This document shows positions 45,602 through 57,640 of a stretch of 64,000 nt of DNA, piece by piece. The stretch's first letter is position 1; each line of letters opens with the position of its first letter. This DNA comes from Colius striatus. Its lineage: Eukaryota; Chordata; Aves; Coliiformes; Coliidae. A program made the translations under genes and the position numbers. The notes under the pieces are model-generated. The model saw only the letters and a list, made by a program, of their open reading frames with translations, was not told the DNA's origin and did not search any database. Location: assembly GCF_028858725.1 (NCBI RefSeq), contig NC_084768.1:3579853-3643852 (forward strand). The letters are read 5' to 3'.

Positions 45602-45789
45602 TAGGAGAGCAATGTCAATTGCAGTTACCAGTCTCATCTTTAGCAGTAGTTGAATATCTCTTACCTGAGAGGCTATTGAAGTGGTATCAGTTACTATTGC
45701 ATCTACAGATACAAATGTTGGCTTGTGAAATCAAGACTTCATTTTCTGTTGCTGCAATTTCTCAGAATTGCCAGCTGTGTGCAGTGGTC

Positions 45790-45859
45790 CTGCTCTGGCA
45801 GGGAGTTGGACTGGATGGTCTTTCAAGGTCCTTTCCAACCCTTAAGATTGATTCTGTGA
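45790..45859 (+). repeat. Short old CR1 3' end
   Basis: The blocks 'ggagttggactggatggtct' and 'tttccaaccctt', ending in GATTCTGTGA, are the extreme CR1 3' end of a different, older subfamily. Confidence 0.8.
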
Positions 45860-46216
45860 CCTTCGATCATTTTCTTCGTCAGGTTGGGATTCCTCTGACC
45901 ATGCTTTGAACAACCCTGTGCCTCTCACACACCCCAGTGTTTTGGGATTTCCAGTTTTGCATTCCCTTTGCAGCTTCACTGTCCAATAATTCGAACAAGA
46001 AGAGCCAGAATTTTGGTGGTGATGCATAGAAGAACCGTGGCACGAAGCTCATCCCTGGGAAACGATAAATCTGTGCTCTGAGGCACGGGGCTGCTGCAAG
46101 CAGAGGTTACCCAGCAGTGCCCTCCTCATTAATTGCACTCTTTGAAGTGACTGAATTTGATCAATACTTTCTAAAGTATTCAGTGGGAGGCAGACAGTGA
46201 GTGTTGGAAGTATCAG

Positions 46217-46234
46217 CCCCCCCCCCCCCCCCTA
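46217..46234. repeat. Poly-C homopolymer, 18 bases
   Basis: Eighteen C residues occur in a row in PDE4B intron 1. G-runs on the other strand could fold. Length in an assembly is unreliable for such runs. Confidence 0.9.
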
Positions 46235-46915
46235 TAATTAAAGGTTTGAAGAGTTTTAAATAACTAGGGAAAAAATACTACAATGAGAAGTCTGAGGAAA
46301 GTGCTGGTGTTAGCACTTTCACCTCACAGAATAGCACTTGATTTCTGGGAAAATTACAGAGCCATCTAAATTATTCTTTCTATTTTTTAAAGAAGAAATG
46401 GATGATCATTTCAGCCTGGAATCTAGAATAATGCAAATATTTTCCCAACAAGCAAAATACGAGATACTGAAGGAAACAAAATAGCAGGAGTATAAAGAAA
46501 CCGTAACATCTGCTTGGCTAAAACAAAAAATCCTGAAATAAGAAAGCTTAAACATTCTGCTAAATCAGCTTTTTTCTAAATCTCTTGTTTTGAATCAGTT
46601 TTTCAGAATACAAAAGTGTTGTCACAGATGCCTCTTCAAATACGTGAAGTAAAACATTTGAATGGAAGTGTTCTGAGCTAGCGGTTGGCAGAAAATATCT
46701 GTACATTTGAAGAAGGCCAAAGGCTTTTCCTCTAGTCTTATTCTTTTTTAATTGGGTGGACAAACAGGAATTTGAGTCTGGAAATTGTTAGTTTGGAAGA
46801 AAAACTGGGATAAATTGGGTTTGTAGTTGCCCAAGCTAAGCGAAGGCAGTCCTGTCCTCTTGCATACTCTGAATGCCAGTGTGATGTGAAATTGAATTTC
46901 AATTACCCTCTGTTT

Positions 46916-47024
46916 CTGGACATGTTCCTGTGTGACCTGATCTAGGTGACCCTGCTTCTGCAGGGGGGTTGGACTGGATGATCTCTAAAGGTCCCTTTCA
47001 ACCCTGCCATTCTGTGATTCTATG
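46916..47024 (+). repeat. CR1 LINE, 3' end only
   Basis: It starts at 'ctggacatgttcctgtgtga' and ends in GATTCTATGA. It forms a tail-to-tail pair with the - strand copy at 47188. Confidence 0.92.
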
Positions 47025-47187
47025 AAAATGGAACTTTCTGGAAAGTGAAGCCATTTGCTGAGCCACTTGTCCTCCAAAGTGAGTGTGTTACGATGGATGC
47101 TTTTCAGTGTGAGTTCTGGGAGAGGGCTGAGTTCTCCTGACAAGCCTTGAATCTTAACATTTTAGAGAATTTCCTTAGTTCTAAAGG

Positions 47188-47530
47188 AATCATAGAATCA
47201 CAGAATGGTAGGGGTTGGAAGGGACCTTTAGAGATCATCCAGTCCAACCCCCCTGCAGAAGCAGGGTCACCTAGATCAGGTCACACAGGAACATGTCCAG
47301 GTGGGTCTTGAAGCCCTCCAAGGAAGGAGCCTCCACAACCCCTCTGGGCAGCCTGTGCCAGGGCTCCCTCACTGAAACACTGAAGGAGTTTGTTCTTATA
47401 TTTAAGTGGAACTTTTTGTGTTCCAGCTTCATCCCATCACCCCTTGCCCTGTTGCTGGCTACTATAGAAAAGAGGGATGTCCCAACCTCCTGACACCCAC
47501 CCTTTGGATAATTGTAACTATTAATAAGGC
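47188..47530 (-). repeat. CR1 LINE, 5'-truncated
   Basis: It reads on the - strand as the ORF2 C-terminal part (GGCQEVGTSLFSIVASNRAR, FHLNIRTNSFSVSVREPW, RLPRGVVEAPSLEGFKTH) and the CR1 3' end at 47188. The 5' border near 47530 is approximate. Confidence 0.92.
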
Positions 47531-50500
47531 CATTGCAGAGGTGAGTTAAATGTGGGGTTGCTTTTCTAACCCATGCATACACAGCTTGTGTACTCTTTCT
47601 GGGTTGCTCCTGTGCAGTGGTGAACGTAGCTGGTTCTCCGTTGCATTTCTGACTCTGCTTTGACTCTTGAGTGGTTTTGAGTCATTTGTTTATTTATTTA
47701 TTTGTTTTTCAAATGCTGTGAGATCTGGGGGTGAGAAAAGTGTTGTAATGATGTTAAAACCTAGGCAGGAGATGCTGAGCCAACAGTTAGTTTGACTGTT
47801 GATACGTGGCTGGTTTTCTTATGAGAGATGATGTACGTGTTCCAATATATTTCATAACATATTTGAGACAATGCACTGTAGCATGGAATGATTATTCCTA
47901 TACTGAATAATAGAGTAATAGCAGCAACTGCTGCACAAGATCTGTGATCATATTTGACCAAGAAAAATGCTGCTGCAGACAGAAACAATATGTTGTGCAT
48001 GGCTAGATGCTGTTTCCCTAGAAGTAACCTCGTTTTGTGCTCATTCAACAGCATGGAGAGCTCTCTCCCAAACTCCCTCTTTCTCCTTCCTTGGGCTCCT
48101 TACTGGATTGCCTTTTCTCAGCAGTCTAGGATGCACAATTTATGAAAATGCAATTTGTCATCTGCAGAGTCCTTCCTGGAAGAGAGGACACAGGCAGAAG
48201 GAAACTGGCAGCAGCTGTTTACCTTGGCACGGGGCATCGTTCTTCCTTTTCATGGAGCTGGTGTGTGTGTCTGTGGTTGGAAAAGCTCCTCACTTGATCT
48301 CGCTGCTGTGGAAGCATTTACTCTAATTGGCCATGCAATAGGTTTTGCAATGAAATTGCTTTGTTAGGTGGTGGTTTGTGGCCTGCAGGGTTGTGTTTTT
48401 GAGGCTGGGCTGTGAGATGAGCAGGACCTGCCTGGCTGTGACTATTGGGTAGAGCAAAGCACCGTGCTGCAGCAGGAAGAGCTCAGTCCCCAGCTGCTGA
48501 TTAGTGCCTTCTCCCGTTTGAAGATGCTGCTGGCTATCTGATCATGCTGGTTCAGCTCCTCATCTCCCATTTTATAAGCTATCTGCAAATAAGACAGAAC
48601 AGCAAGAAAGGTTATGGGAGACTCAAGGGAGATTCTTGTTAACTTCTATGGTGTTTTTACCTGCCTAAACTGTACAAGGATAGAACAGGGGACGGTGTGT
48701 CTGACTGGAGGTGGCACCTGACTCCTCACAGGATGAGGAAAGGCTCCTGGAACAGCAAGGAAGTGGTGTTCTTGCAGAAGGAGCCCACCTTGGCTGTAGC
48801 CCTGCACCATGATTTTGCCCTTTGCCTGCAGACCTCGTTGGCCAGGCATAGCTGGGCAGCAGATCCGAGATCTTGCCACAGCACTAGCACCAGTGTATGG
48901 GGTCAGCTTCTGCCCTGGGATGCAGATGCAAGGCTCAGATGCAGCAGCAATAAAATGGAGTAGCTAAGGCCATCTCTTGCATAACACAGAGTATTTGATG
49001 GTTTGATTTGAGTTCTGCTGTTCACAAGGCTGTTAGCGTTTCTCATAGATGCTTTGAACTTTCTCCTTCAGCTTCTTGCTGTGCAGCTGGTGTACAGTTC
49101 AGATTTCTTCTTACTATTGTGGGCTCCCTGCTGTGCAGGGCTCAGATAGCTTTATTTTGATTCTCTCAGGGACCTCTTGCTGTTCTGATTTTGCATTCCA
49201 TCTTTCCCCACTATTCTTCAGTGGGTTTTTTTTTGGTAAGGTTAGGAACAGTCCTCTGTTAAAATTGATCTGGAGGATGTGTGCTTCTGAGAATGCTCTT
49301 TATTTGTAGGCTTGCTTGTGTGTTTCTGTGCTTAGGATCATTCTGTTGCTTTGCTGCATGGCCCAGTATTTTATAAAGGGGGAAAAAAAAAAGTCCCTCT
49401 TGCAGGCTGTTTGAACTTGACCCTTCCCATAAAAACCATAGGGAAAAGAGATCTGAGGATTTTAGAACCTTTCCTCCTGGACTAGAGCAATAGCTGGGTG
49501 AGCTCCAGTTAAGAAATAAACCAGTGGCACGAGGCAAGTGCTGCATTAGCTGGTGGTGACACAGTAAGTTTCCCCACGCTGTTCATGCAGCACATGCTAA
49601 TCCTGCCTGATCTGCAGTGTTCCCCTTATCTGTGCAGCCCAGCAAGGCTTAGTGCATGATGCCCCTCTCCTAATAAAAACACGTGGGGAACACGAGCCTC
49701 TGCTTTTTCAAAACAACAACCAACCAATCTAAAGGGGAGAAATGTGTGTTGTGTGTGTTTTCTGTTGCACCAGATTTGGCTTTATTTTTAAACTGACTTT
49801 TTTTTTCCCCCCAAGGCATAATTAGTAATTGTTCTTTGCTCTCTGAATGTTGTTGAGCTCCACTCTGAGGAGTAGGAGGCTTCGCTAGTCATTTGCACAT
49901 GGAACAAGAAAGGTACAAATTGCATCTTTTAATAGCATGCTTCCCTTTCCTAGGTAATTCCCTTGCAAATCCTGTATGTGCTGCATGTAATGTGCTGTTA
50001 AATCTCATCCTTTGTTGCTGTCAGAAGTGATTTTTAAACTAATTGCATTTGGCTGTAATAGTAGACAAACTTAGAGTTAAAAACCATTCACATAGTAAAG
50101 AAAACAGTGGGTTTTTTGCAATTCTTTCTTCTCCCCAGGCTATTAACATTTTACCTGAAAGTTTCCTGGAGGGGAAAAAAAAATATGGTCATATTTTCTC
50201 AGCAGTGATAGTGAATAATATTGCTTGTGTTTCATGGGAGTGCTGCAGAGCATGTTGGGCCTAATGGCAGTAAGCAGTGTAATGACAGCTTCAAATTAGT
50301 ATTGGTTTTCCTATCATAACTGGAATAAACAGAAAGCAATGACAAGCTGATTGTAGCCTCTGCTGGAAATCACAGGGTTCCTGGACTTTCTGGAACAGAC
50401 TGACTTGGTTAGTCCCAGCTTTCATGACTGGGTTGCCAGAGAAAAGACAAGTCTTTGCAATCTTCTTAACCTTGGTGGCATCTCAGTAAGAGACCTCCTA

Positions 50501-50621
50501 ATGAAAGTTAAGACCCTGTTTTAATAAAGGCTATTTACCCAGGGGTGATGTGAGAAGGGAGGTGGTTTTTAAAGTGGTTTTTTTATTTGGCCCTACACAA
50601 CTTTGACAGAACTTTCTCAAG

Positions 50622-50669
50622 CATAGAATCATTCTGTCTGGAAGAGATCTTTAAGATCCAGTCCAGCCT
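50622..50669 (-). repeat. Tiny CR1 3'-end remnant (tentative)
   Basis: 'catagaatcattctgtctgg', followed by 'aagatccagtccagcc', resembles the reverse complement of a CR1 3' end. It is short, so chance similarity cannot be excluded. Confidence 0.5.
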
Positions 50670-50990
50670 TTGATATAAAAAGAGTATCCTGCATATGACA
50701 TTCACTCTTGGTAATAAAAGAATGGGGTTAATTTTACACTGTAGGCAAATCTGCAACTTTATCACATCACACAGATGCCTGATAGCCTGAAACCAGCAAA
50801 CTAGTTTAGGCTTAGTTTGTGTACCCTGAGGTTGGCAGTTATGAGAAAGCTTAAAGCAGCCTTGGAAGAGGACAAACTGGAGCAGTCATTTTACTAGTTG
50901 GATAATATTGGTAGATCTTTAGCACATCTGTAGCAAACTTAGTTTATGTGAGAATTGTAGTGATAAGCAATAAAGCTAGTTTTACCTAAA

Positions 50991-51818
50991 CTTTTCAGAG
51001 TGTGTTTTCCCTTCTTCTTTCCCTTCTTCTTTCCCTTCTTCTTTCCCTTCTTCTTTCCCTTCTTCTTTCCCTTCTTCTTTCCCTTCTTCTTTCCCTTCTT
51101 CTTTCCCTTCTTCTTTCCCTTCTTCTTTCCCTTCTTCTTTCCCTTCTTCTTTCCCTTCTTCTTTCCCTTCTTCTTTCCCTTCTTCTTTCCCTTCTTCTTT
51201 CCCTTCTTCTTTCCCTTCTTCTTTCCCTTCTTCTTTCCCTTCTTCTTTCCCTTCTTCTTTCCCTTCTTCTTTCCCTTCTTCTTTCCCTTCTTCTTTCCCT
51301 TCTTCTTTCCCTTCTTCTTTCCCTTCTTCTTTCCCTTCTTCTTTCCCTTCTTCTTTCCCTTCTTCTTTCCCTTCTTCTTTCCCTTCTTCTTTCCCTTCTT
51401 CTTTCCCTTCTTCTTTCCCTTCTTCTTTCCCTTCTTCTTTCCCTTCTTCTTTCCCTTCTTCTTTCCCTTCTTCTTTCCCTTCTTCTTTCCCTTCTTCTTT
51501 CCCTTCTTCTTTCCCTTCTTCTTTCCCTTCTTCTTTCCCTTCTTCTTTCCCTTCTTCTTTCCCTTCTTCTTTCCCTTCTTCTTTCCCTTCTTCTTTCCCT
51601 TCTTCTTTCCCTTCTTCTTTCCCTTCTTCTTTCCCTTCTTCTTTCCCTTCTTCTTTCCCTTCTTCTTTCCCTTCTTCTTTCCCTTCTTCTTTCCCTTCTT
51701 CTTTCCCTTCTTCTTTCCCTTCTTCTTTCCCTTCTTCTTTCCCTTCTTCTTTCCCTTCTTCTTTCCCTTCTTCTTTCCCTTCTTCTTTCCCTTTCCCTCC
51801 TTTTCTGAGTGTGTTTTC
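50991..51818. repeat. 19-bp direct repeat flanking the 12-bp array
   Basis: CTTTTCAGAGTGTGTTTTC (50991-51009) and CTTTTCTGAGTGTGTTTTC (51800-51818) match at 18 of 19 positions and bracket the array exactly. This suggests that the array and flank arose by a duplication or slippage event that included this sequence. Confidence 0.85.
51009..51788. repeat. Minisatellite: 65 perfect tandem copies of a 12-bp polypyrimidine unit
   Basis: The unit is CCCTTCTTCTTT, repeated without any visible change over 780 bases, then decaying into CCCTTT CCCTCC (51789-51800). One strand is pure pyrimidine and the other pure purine (AAAGAAGAAGGG), with mirror-like symmetry that can form triplex (H-DNA) structures. 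All six frames are open, which gives false ORFs such as KKGK and FFPF repeats. It lies in PDE4B intron 1. Confidence 0.97.
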
Positions 51819-54606
51819 ATAGGTGACAAGCATTTGTGCTAATAGATGCTCGTGCTTTTGTATTGGATAATGCTATAAAGTCTTGTCACCGTTTTAGGAA
51901 GATCCTAATAGATTGACTTTTCTGAGGAGTGAGCTTCTTGGAGCTGCTATAATCTCTGCAGACCACTTTAGTTGTCTCCTTTAGCAAGGAATTGCAAAAG
52001 ACCACTGGAAAAAATCCCAACTTTTACTCTCTAAATAAATAGTAAAAAGGGCTATTTGGGAAATGCTTATGTGTATTTCTGAGAGGTTCTGTCCAAGTAG
52101 CTGGGCATAATACTGGTAGTCACAGAGCTAAAAGCTTAGGGCTTAACATTGGGGAAAAAAATAGCCTAGTGCCTAGATGGGTGAAGGGGAAAAGGTGCAG
52201 TTAACTCTTCTATGGCTCCAGATATGTGTCTGTGTGTGTGAGGCAAAAATAAAACAGTGACATTCCCAACAGAATTTTTTCTGGGGGAACACAATTTCTG
52301 CAGAAACATTTGACTGGTGACGCTTTGAAGTTGTATTTGTTACATGTGCAGCCTGTAAACACGCCGTGTGTTTGCTCCTGCTGGAGGGGGATGGCTCCAG
52401 TCCCCGCCGTGCTGCTGCCATGCTGTGACACCAGTTGGCCATGACCTCTGTTTCCTTTTCTGTAAGCAGGCTGACCTTCTTAGCAAAACATTGCTCTCAC
52501 AATTTGAACCAATTGGTTTTGTTTCAGGTAAAATACAAAACCATCACTGTTAAGGTACCAATTGCTATTTATACCTCAACTTTGACCGATGTGCAATCCA
52601 CGTAGGGTTTATTTTTATTACAGGGAATTGTGTGCCATTTCCAAGCCTGAAGTAAGAGCCCATGTGTTTTGTCTGGGAGACCTAGAGCTGAGACTATAAC
52701 TTCTTTATTTGTAGTGATTGTCACCCTGAGTATGTACTTCACTCTGTGAAGTCTTGATGATCTTTAAGAAGCAAGTTGTTTGAATCCCGGCTCACAAATG
52801 GTGTGATCAGATAATCTCCTTCTTCCCAGGCTTTTCCTCGGTAAAGCTTCTCTATTAATTTGCTCTTCAGGCTCCTGATTTTATCTCTGATTGTCTTCAG
52901 GTTCTGCTGAACCTTTAAGGATCAACATTTTGTTGCTGGGAAAAATTCTGTCCCAGCAATGTGTGTAATGGCCCTGCCAGGAAGAAACAGGTATAATTGT
53001 GCTCTGCCTTGTCTGTCTCTCACTGGGGAGGGGAGTGTCTTCAGGGCTGTGAGGGTTAATCTGTTGTACAAGCCTGTGGCTTTAAACCTGCCCATGCAGA
53101 AGCCAAAACACGCAGGGAAACAGCAACATGGTGAAATGTGTCTTCTGTTCCAAATCATAACAGAACTTGCACGTTAAGATGCGTTTTAGGAGTTTCTTTA
53201 AATAGTGGCTTTCACACTGGGTGAGTTAAATAGCTATTTTTAAAAAGCATGTAGGAAAAGCAGGCTTTATCACATGCAGCCATGTAGTTTTATCCTCACC
53301 ACTGCCAGCTGCCAGTGTTTGAACCCTGTTAATTCAGACCTTCACTATAAGGCTTTGCCACTCTGAAATTGCTGGAGAGCATTTGCCATCATTTTTGACA
53401 AACGTGATCATTGAGCACAAAACAAGTTCAGGTGGAAGAACTGGGTCATCTTGGTGTAAACAGAAATCTCATACCCTACCTAGAATCTATTCCAGCAAAA
53501 TGGATTAGACCCAATGGCAGCACTGAAAGTACTTTATAGTGTGATATCAAATACAAAGCCCTGCTGCTTTTAGGGCAGTCCCCATTGCCCACACTTAACC
53601 AGGCCACTTGGATACAGTTCCTTTTAGGAGACTTTGGGTACTGGAGAGAAATTCTGCTTGTAACAAAAGAGTACATGAATTAGCAAATATGCATGGGAAA
53701 AAAATTTCCAGTAAGCCTCTTTGGGGTATTTTGAGCTTTATTTTTACCCAAGATATTCATCCCAGGTGTCAGATCCTTTATGTAAGGACACGAGCAAAGA
53801 GTGACTCAGATTTTAACAGTAATTTAGTGGTGAGTAACGGATGTTTTTCTTGGTAAGCTCTTTGGAAATGCAATGCACATTGACCAAAATACGGATTGTA
53901 TCATTCATCATGGTCTGGATAAACTTACTGTGACAAATTTGTAAATATTTATAAAGGACAAGAAGTTGTGCTATCAGAGGATCTGCTAGTCAGTCTGGTC
54001 CATCTCTCCATCTCCTAGTGTTGCTTCTGATCCTGAAGTTCAGCAAAACTTAAGAGACATTTTTAGGCTCTCTATCTTTCCATTTTTTCTTTCCAAAGAT
54101 GTTTTCCTGGGTGTCTGTTAATGTGTTTACTTATTTACTTTATGTATGTACTTAATCATCTGTGTCACATTGGGAACTGACATAGATTCAGGGGGGAGAT
54201 GCAGTTGGAAGTCCCACCATGGGTTATGCCACGGTGCCGGTTCTTTTGTGTTGGGCATCCCAAAGTGTGCACAGACTGACACAACACTCGTGAACACCTC
54301 CAAGTTGCACTTCGTCAAGCACAAATCTATACTTTATTAAACAGGTATCTGTTTAATACCTACTTAGTTCTGCTGCTTATGGAACTGCTTCCTCCTTTTG
54401 TTCTCCCTATGAGTTTTGTTTATATATTACAGCAGAATGGGTGTTTCTTTCTGGCAGCAGATACTCATGCCATGTTATTCCTAGTCTGTACAGGCATACT
54501 ATTGTCATGGTTACTTTCATAGTGTCTGGGACAGTGCTATCTAATTTGCTGTATGCTGTCAGTTTTGGGTTCTTTTTATGACAGGATGCTTTGTTGTTTA
54601 GTGTTG

Positions 54607-55076
54607 AGAGGGACAGGGAAGTGCTGGAGAGAGTCCAGCACAGGGCACCAAGATGATGGGGACTGGAACATCTTTCATACGAGGAAAGGCTGCGGGACCT
54701 GGGGCTGTTTAGTCTGGAGAAGAGGAGACTGAGGGGGGATCTTATTAACAGTTACAAATACCTAAAGGGTGGGTGTCAGGAGGTTGGGACATCCCTCTTT
54801 TCTATAGCAGCCAGCAACAGGACAAGGGATGATGGGATGAAGCTGGAACACAAAAAGTTCCACTTAAACATAAGAAGAAACTGTTTGAGTGTTTCAGTGA
54901 GGGAGCCCTGGCACAGGCTGCCCAGAGGGGTTGTGGAGGCTCCTTCCTTGGAGGGCTTCAAGCCCCACCTGGACACGTTCCTGTGTGACCTGATCTAGGT
55001 GATCCTGCTTCTGCAGGGGGTTGGACTGGATGATCTCTAAAGGTCCCTTCCCACCCCTACCATTCTATGATATTCT
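54607..55076 (+). repeat. CR1 LINE, 5'-truncated
   Basis: It starts at the 'agagggacagggaagtgctg' block of ORF2, continues through the C-terminal coding part and ends at the 'ccattctatgat' 3' end. It has a small deletion in the 'gccaccaagatgatcagggg' block compared with its sisters. Confidence 0.92.
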
Positions 55077-55922
55077 AGCATTTAATTCTGATACTGTGAT
55101 ACAGCTTCTCTGTTGGTCAGAGGGTAATAGCTTTTCTCGCTCCTCACTTGCTCATCTAATTGCAATTATGGATTACAGGCTAGGTGAGGTTTGCAGAGAG
55201 AAGTGACATTGCCACGCAGCTGTGCTGCTACATTTTTAATAGCTACTCCACTGCTGTAATGCCTAAAACCACTCTGATTGCTTAGCTGGTCCATACATGG
55301 AGCCTATTTGTAAAATGAGGGTTCTTGATCAGGTTGTGAATCTGGTGTTCCCACTTGGCCTGGCTCTGGTGACAGCCAGCAGTGGAGAGCAAGCCTGAAG
55401 CAGGAATTGCAGAGTGCTTGCTGCCTTTTCTGTCCTTTGCTCCAGCATGGTCCTGTTCCTGCTTTTCTGGAGGAAAGCTGTTTAGGTGATTTAGAAGACA
55501 AATCCCTGTGCTCTTTTCCAATGCTGCTTCATTCTGGATGAAGCATTCAGCCCTGTGTGCTGGCACTTGTGCTGAGATGGCAGTGAGTTGTGTCTGGCAT
55601 GGATCTGAGCGCTCAGAGTGCTTTGGCTGGCAATGAAGGGATCTATGTGTGTTGGATGTATGAACCCTACGGAAACAAAAACAACTGGAGGTGCCTGTGC
55701 CACAGCCAGAACTGTGGGCAGACTCAGCTACAGTGCTGGCAGTGTGTGTTAGTGTTTCCCTTCAGTTTGTTTTGTTCTTTCTCCTCTCTCCTTTCTCTTT
55801 TTTTTCCCCTCACTGTGATCTGGTTTCGAGGGAAGCAGGTTTGTTACAGCACTTTTCTTGCTCATGGAAGAGCAGATGAACAATTGGCTTCTGGAGGCTG
55901 CCATGTCCTTGGACCTCTGTGC

Positions 55923-56229
55923 TCATAGAATCACAGAATGGCAGGGGTCGGAAGGAACCTTTAGAGATCATCCAGTCCAACCCCCCTGCAGAAGCAGGGT
56001 TACCTAGATCAGGTCACACAGGAACATGTCCAGGTGGGTCTTGAAGCCCTCCAAGGAAGGAGCCTCCACAACCCCTCTGGGCAGCCTGTGCCAGGGCTCC
56101 CTCACTCAAACACTGAAAGAGTTTTTTCTTATGTTTAAATGGAACTTTCTGTGTTCCAGCTTCATCCCATCATCCCTTGTCCTGTTGCTGGCTACTATAG
56201 AAAAGAGGGATGTCCCAACCTCCTGACAC
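55923..56229 (-). repeat. CR1 LINE, 3' fragment
   Basis: The 3' end at 55923 (CATAGAATCACAGAATGG in the + strand) runs to the 'gggatgtcccaacctcctga' block near 56229. It lies 0.85 kb from the + strand copy ending at 55076, tail to tail with it. Confidence 0.92.
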
Positions 56230-57533
56230 AAGAGGCACCACTCTATTCAGCTGCTATGCCTCAGAGTTAATGTGGGGTGTGTTTTTTCTTTAAGTCTTTT
56301 TAATTTAAATGGGTAGAGGTGCAAGCTTAATAGCGTTTAGCCTGGACACAGTGGTATTAAGCTGAACCTTAGCTCTCAATGGCACGGTGTGTTATGGCCG
56401 TAAGCCAAGCCGAGCTGCCACCCTTGAGTGTGCAGACAATCAAAGCAAGTGCTGCAGGCTGGCTGCTTTCTGGGACCTCAACTGCTGGTAGTGGCAGGGA
56501 AGAGAATTAGGTGCCTAAGTTTGATGCCACATCTGCTTCTCATCAGCTCTGTAGATGGCCAGGGTCTGGCAGCCCATGTTTATTTTGCAGGCAGTCTGAA
56601 TTACTCCTGAGCTTGCACTGCATGAACAGGGGATCTAGATACAGTTCAAAGTCCAGGATTTCTCAGAGTGAACAGTATGTTAGAAGTCTAACACTGTCCA
56701 GCCTGAAACCATTGCACAGCCTTTTTTTTTTTTTGTAGTGGCTTCAGCAATTATGTTTTTGAACAGTGACCCTTCAGCAGCCTTTCTACCTCAAAGATAA
56801 TCCTTCCAAGCAGGGGGGAAAGTTTGTCAGCACACATAAAGTGGCACTTCAACTCTAGCTGTCCTTTGGGGAAAGAAAAGGAAAAAACCTCACAGCTCTC
56901 CATAGAATCACAAATGTAGCTTTTTGAATGAGCACTAAATCCACAGCAAGAAAGAGGAGTGGGCCTGGGTCCACTCCAAGCAGGATTGTTCCCATATGCT
57001 AGTTTATGTCACTGCTTCAGCTGCTGAGCTGTGCTCTGTTCCTCTTAGCACCATTCAAAGTGGCTGCAGGGTAACTCTTTGCAGAAGGCTGTAATTTTGT
57101 GGCTGAAGTGGTGTGTGCATGCCAGTGGAATGGTAGATACTGTCTATGAGATTCTGTGACATGTAATTCCTTTTCTTATATGAGAGTCAGCCCAAGCTGT
57201 TCTGAGACACGTTTTTGTACTCTACATCTGAAAAGGGATCATGGAAAGAAACATTCTCTGCAAGCAGAACCTGTTAGCTTTGATCCTGTGTTACTAGACA
57301 TGTTTCAAAGCTTGCTTAAATTGCAGAGCCTTGTGAATATTGGCTACTTTGAACATGATTTTACTCAATATTGAATTATCCTTTCACTAACAGAGAGCTA
57401 CCCTTGTACAACATCTGCTGGCGGCTGTTTCAGGAAACTGGGCACTAAGTTCTCAGCCAGCTGTGGTGTTAGCAGTTAGCTCTAGAATTTATCAAACTCA
57501 GCTTGTTTTACAAATACAATTTTTTTCTTTCAG

Positions 57534-57640
57534 GTTGCCCATCTGAGGAAGTTGAACAACAAGAGGTTGTTGTAACAAGGTGCACTTTAATCGCAATAAT
57601 GAAGAAAAGCAGAAGTGTCATGACAGTAACTGCAGATGAA
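57534..57640 (+). CDS. PDE4B: PDE4B1 exon with start codon (5'UTR 57534-57598, coding 57599-57640)
   Basis: The acceptor is TTTCAG ending at 57533 after a strong pyrimidine tract, and the donor GTAAGT is at 57641. ATG at 57599-57601 begins MKKSRSVMTVTADE, matching PDE4B1 except for small changes (human reads ...MADDN). The 65 bases upstream in the exon are open in the ATG frame. The family start supports 57599, but in-frame translation from upstream cannot be excluded from this exon alone. Confidence 0.93.

Larger units (their letters stand above)
30806..57533 (+). other. PDE4B: PDE4B intron 1 (about 26.7 kb)
   Basis: This is a large first intron, as expected for a long PDE4 isoform. It contains CR1 copies (33713, 45790, 46916, 47188, 50622, 54607 and 55923), an 18-base poly-C run, and the 65-copy 12-bp array at 51009-51788. 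Stretches 31040-33700, 34010-45780 and 47530-51000 hold no gene that I can support. An AT-rich TA/CA stretch lies at 34295-34360. I found no alternative PDE4B start exon inside. Confidence 0.75.

Noticed and set aside
50939-51842. Four long open frames (KKGK, EEGK, FFPF and LLLS repeat proteins) on both strands
   Set aside because: They are produced by the 12-bp array, whose unit length is a multiple of three, so every frame stays open. Nothing else supports coding.
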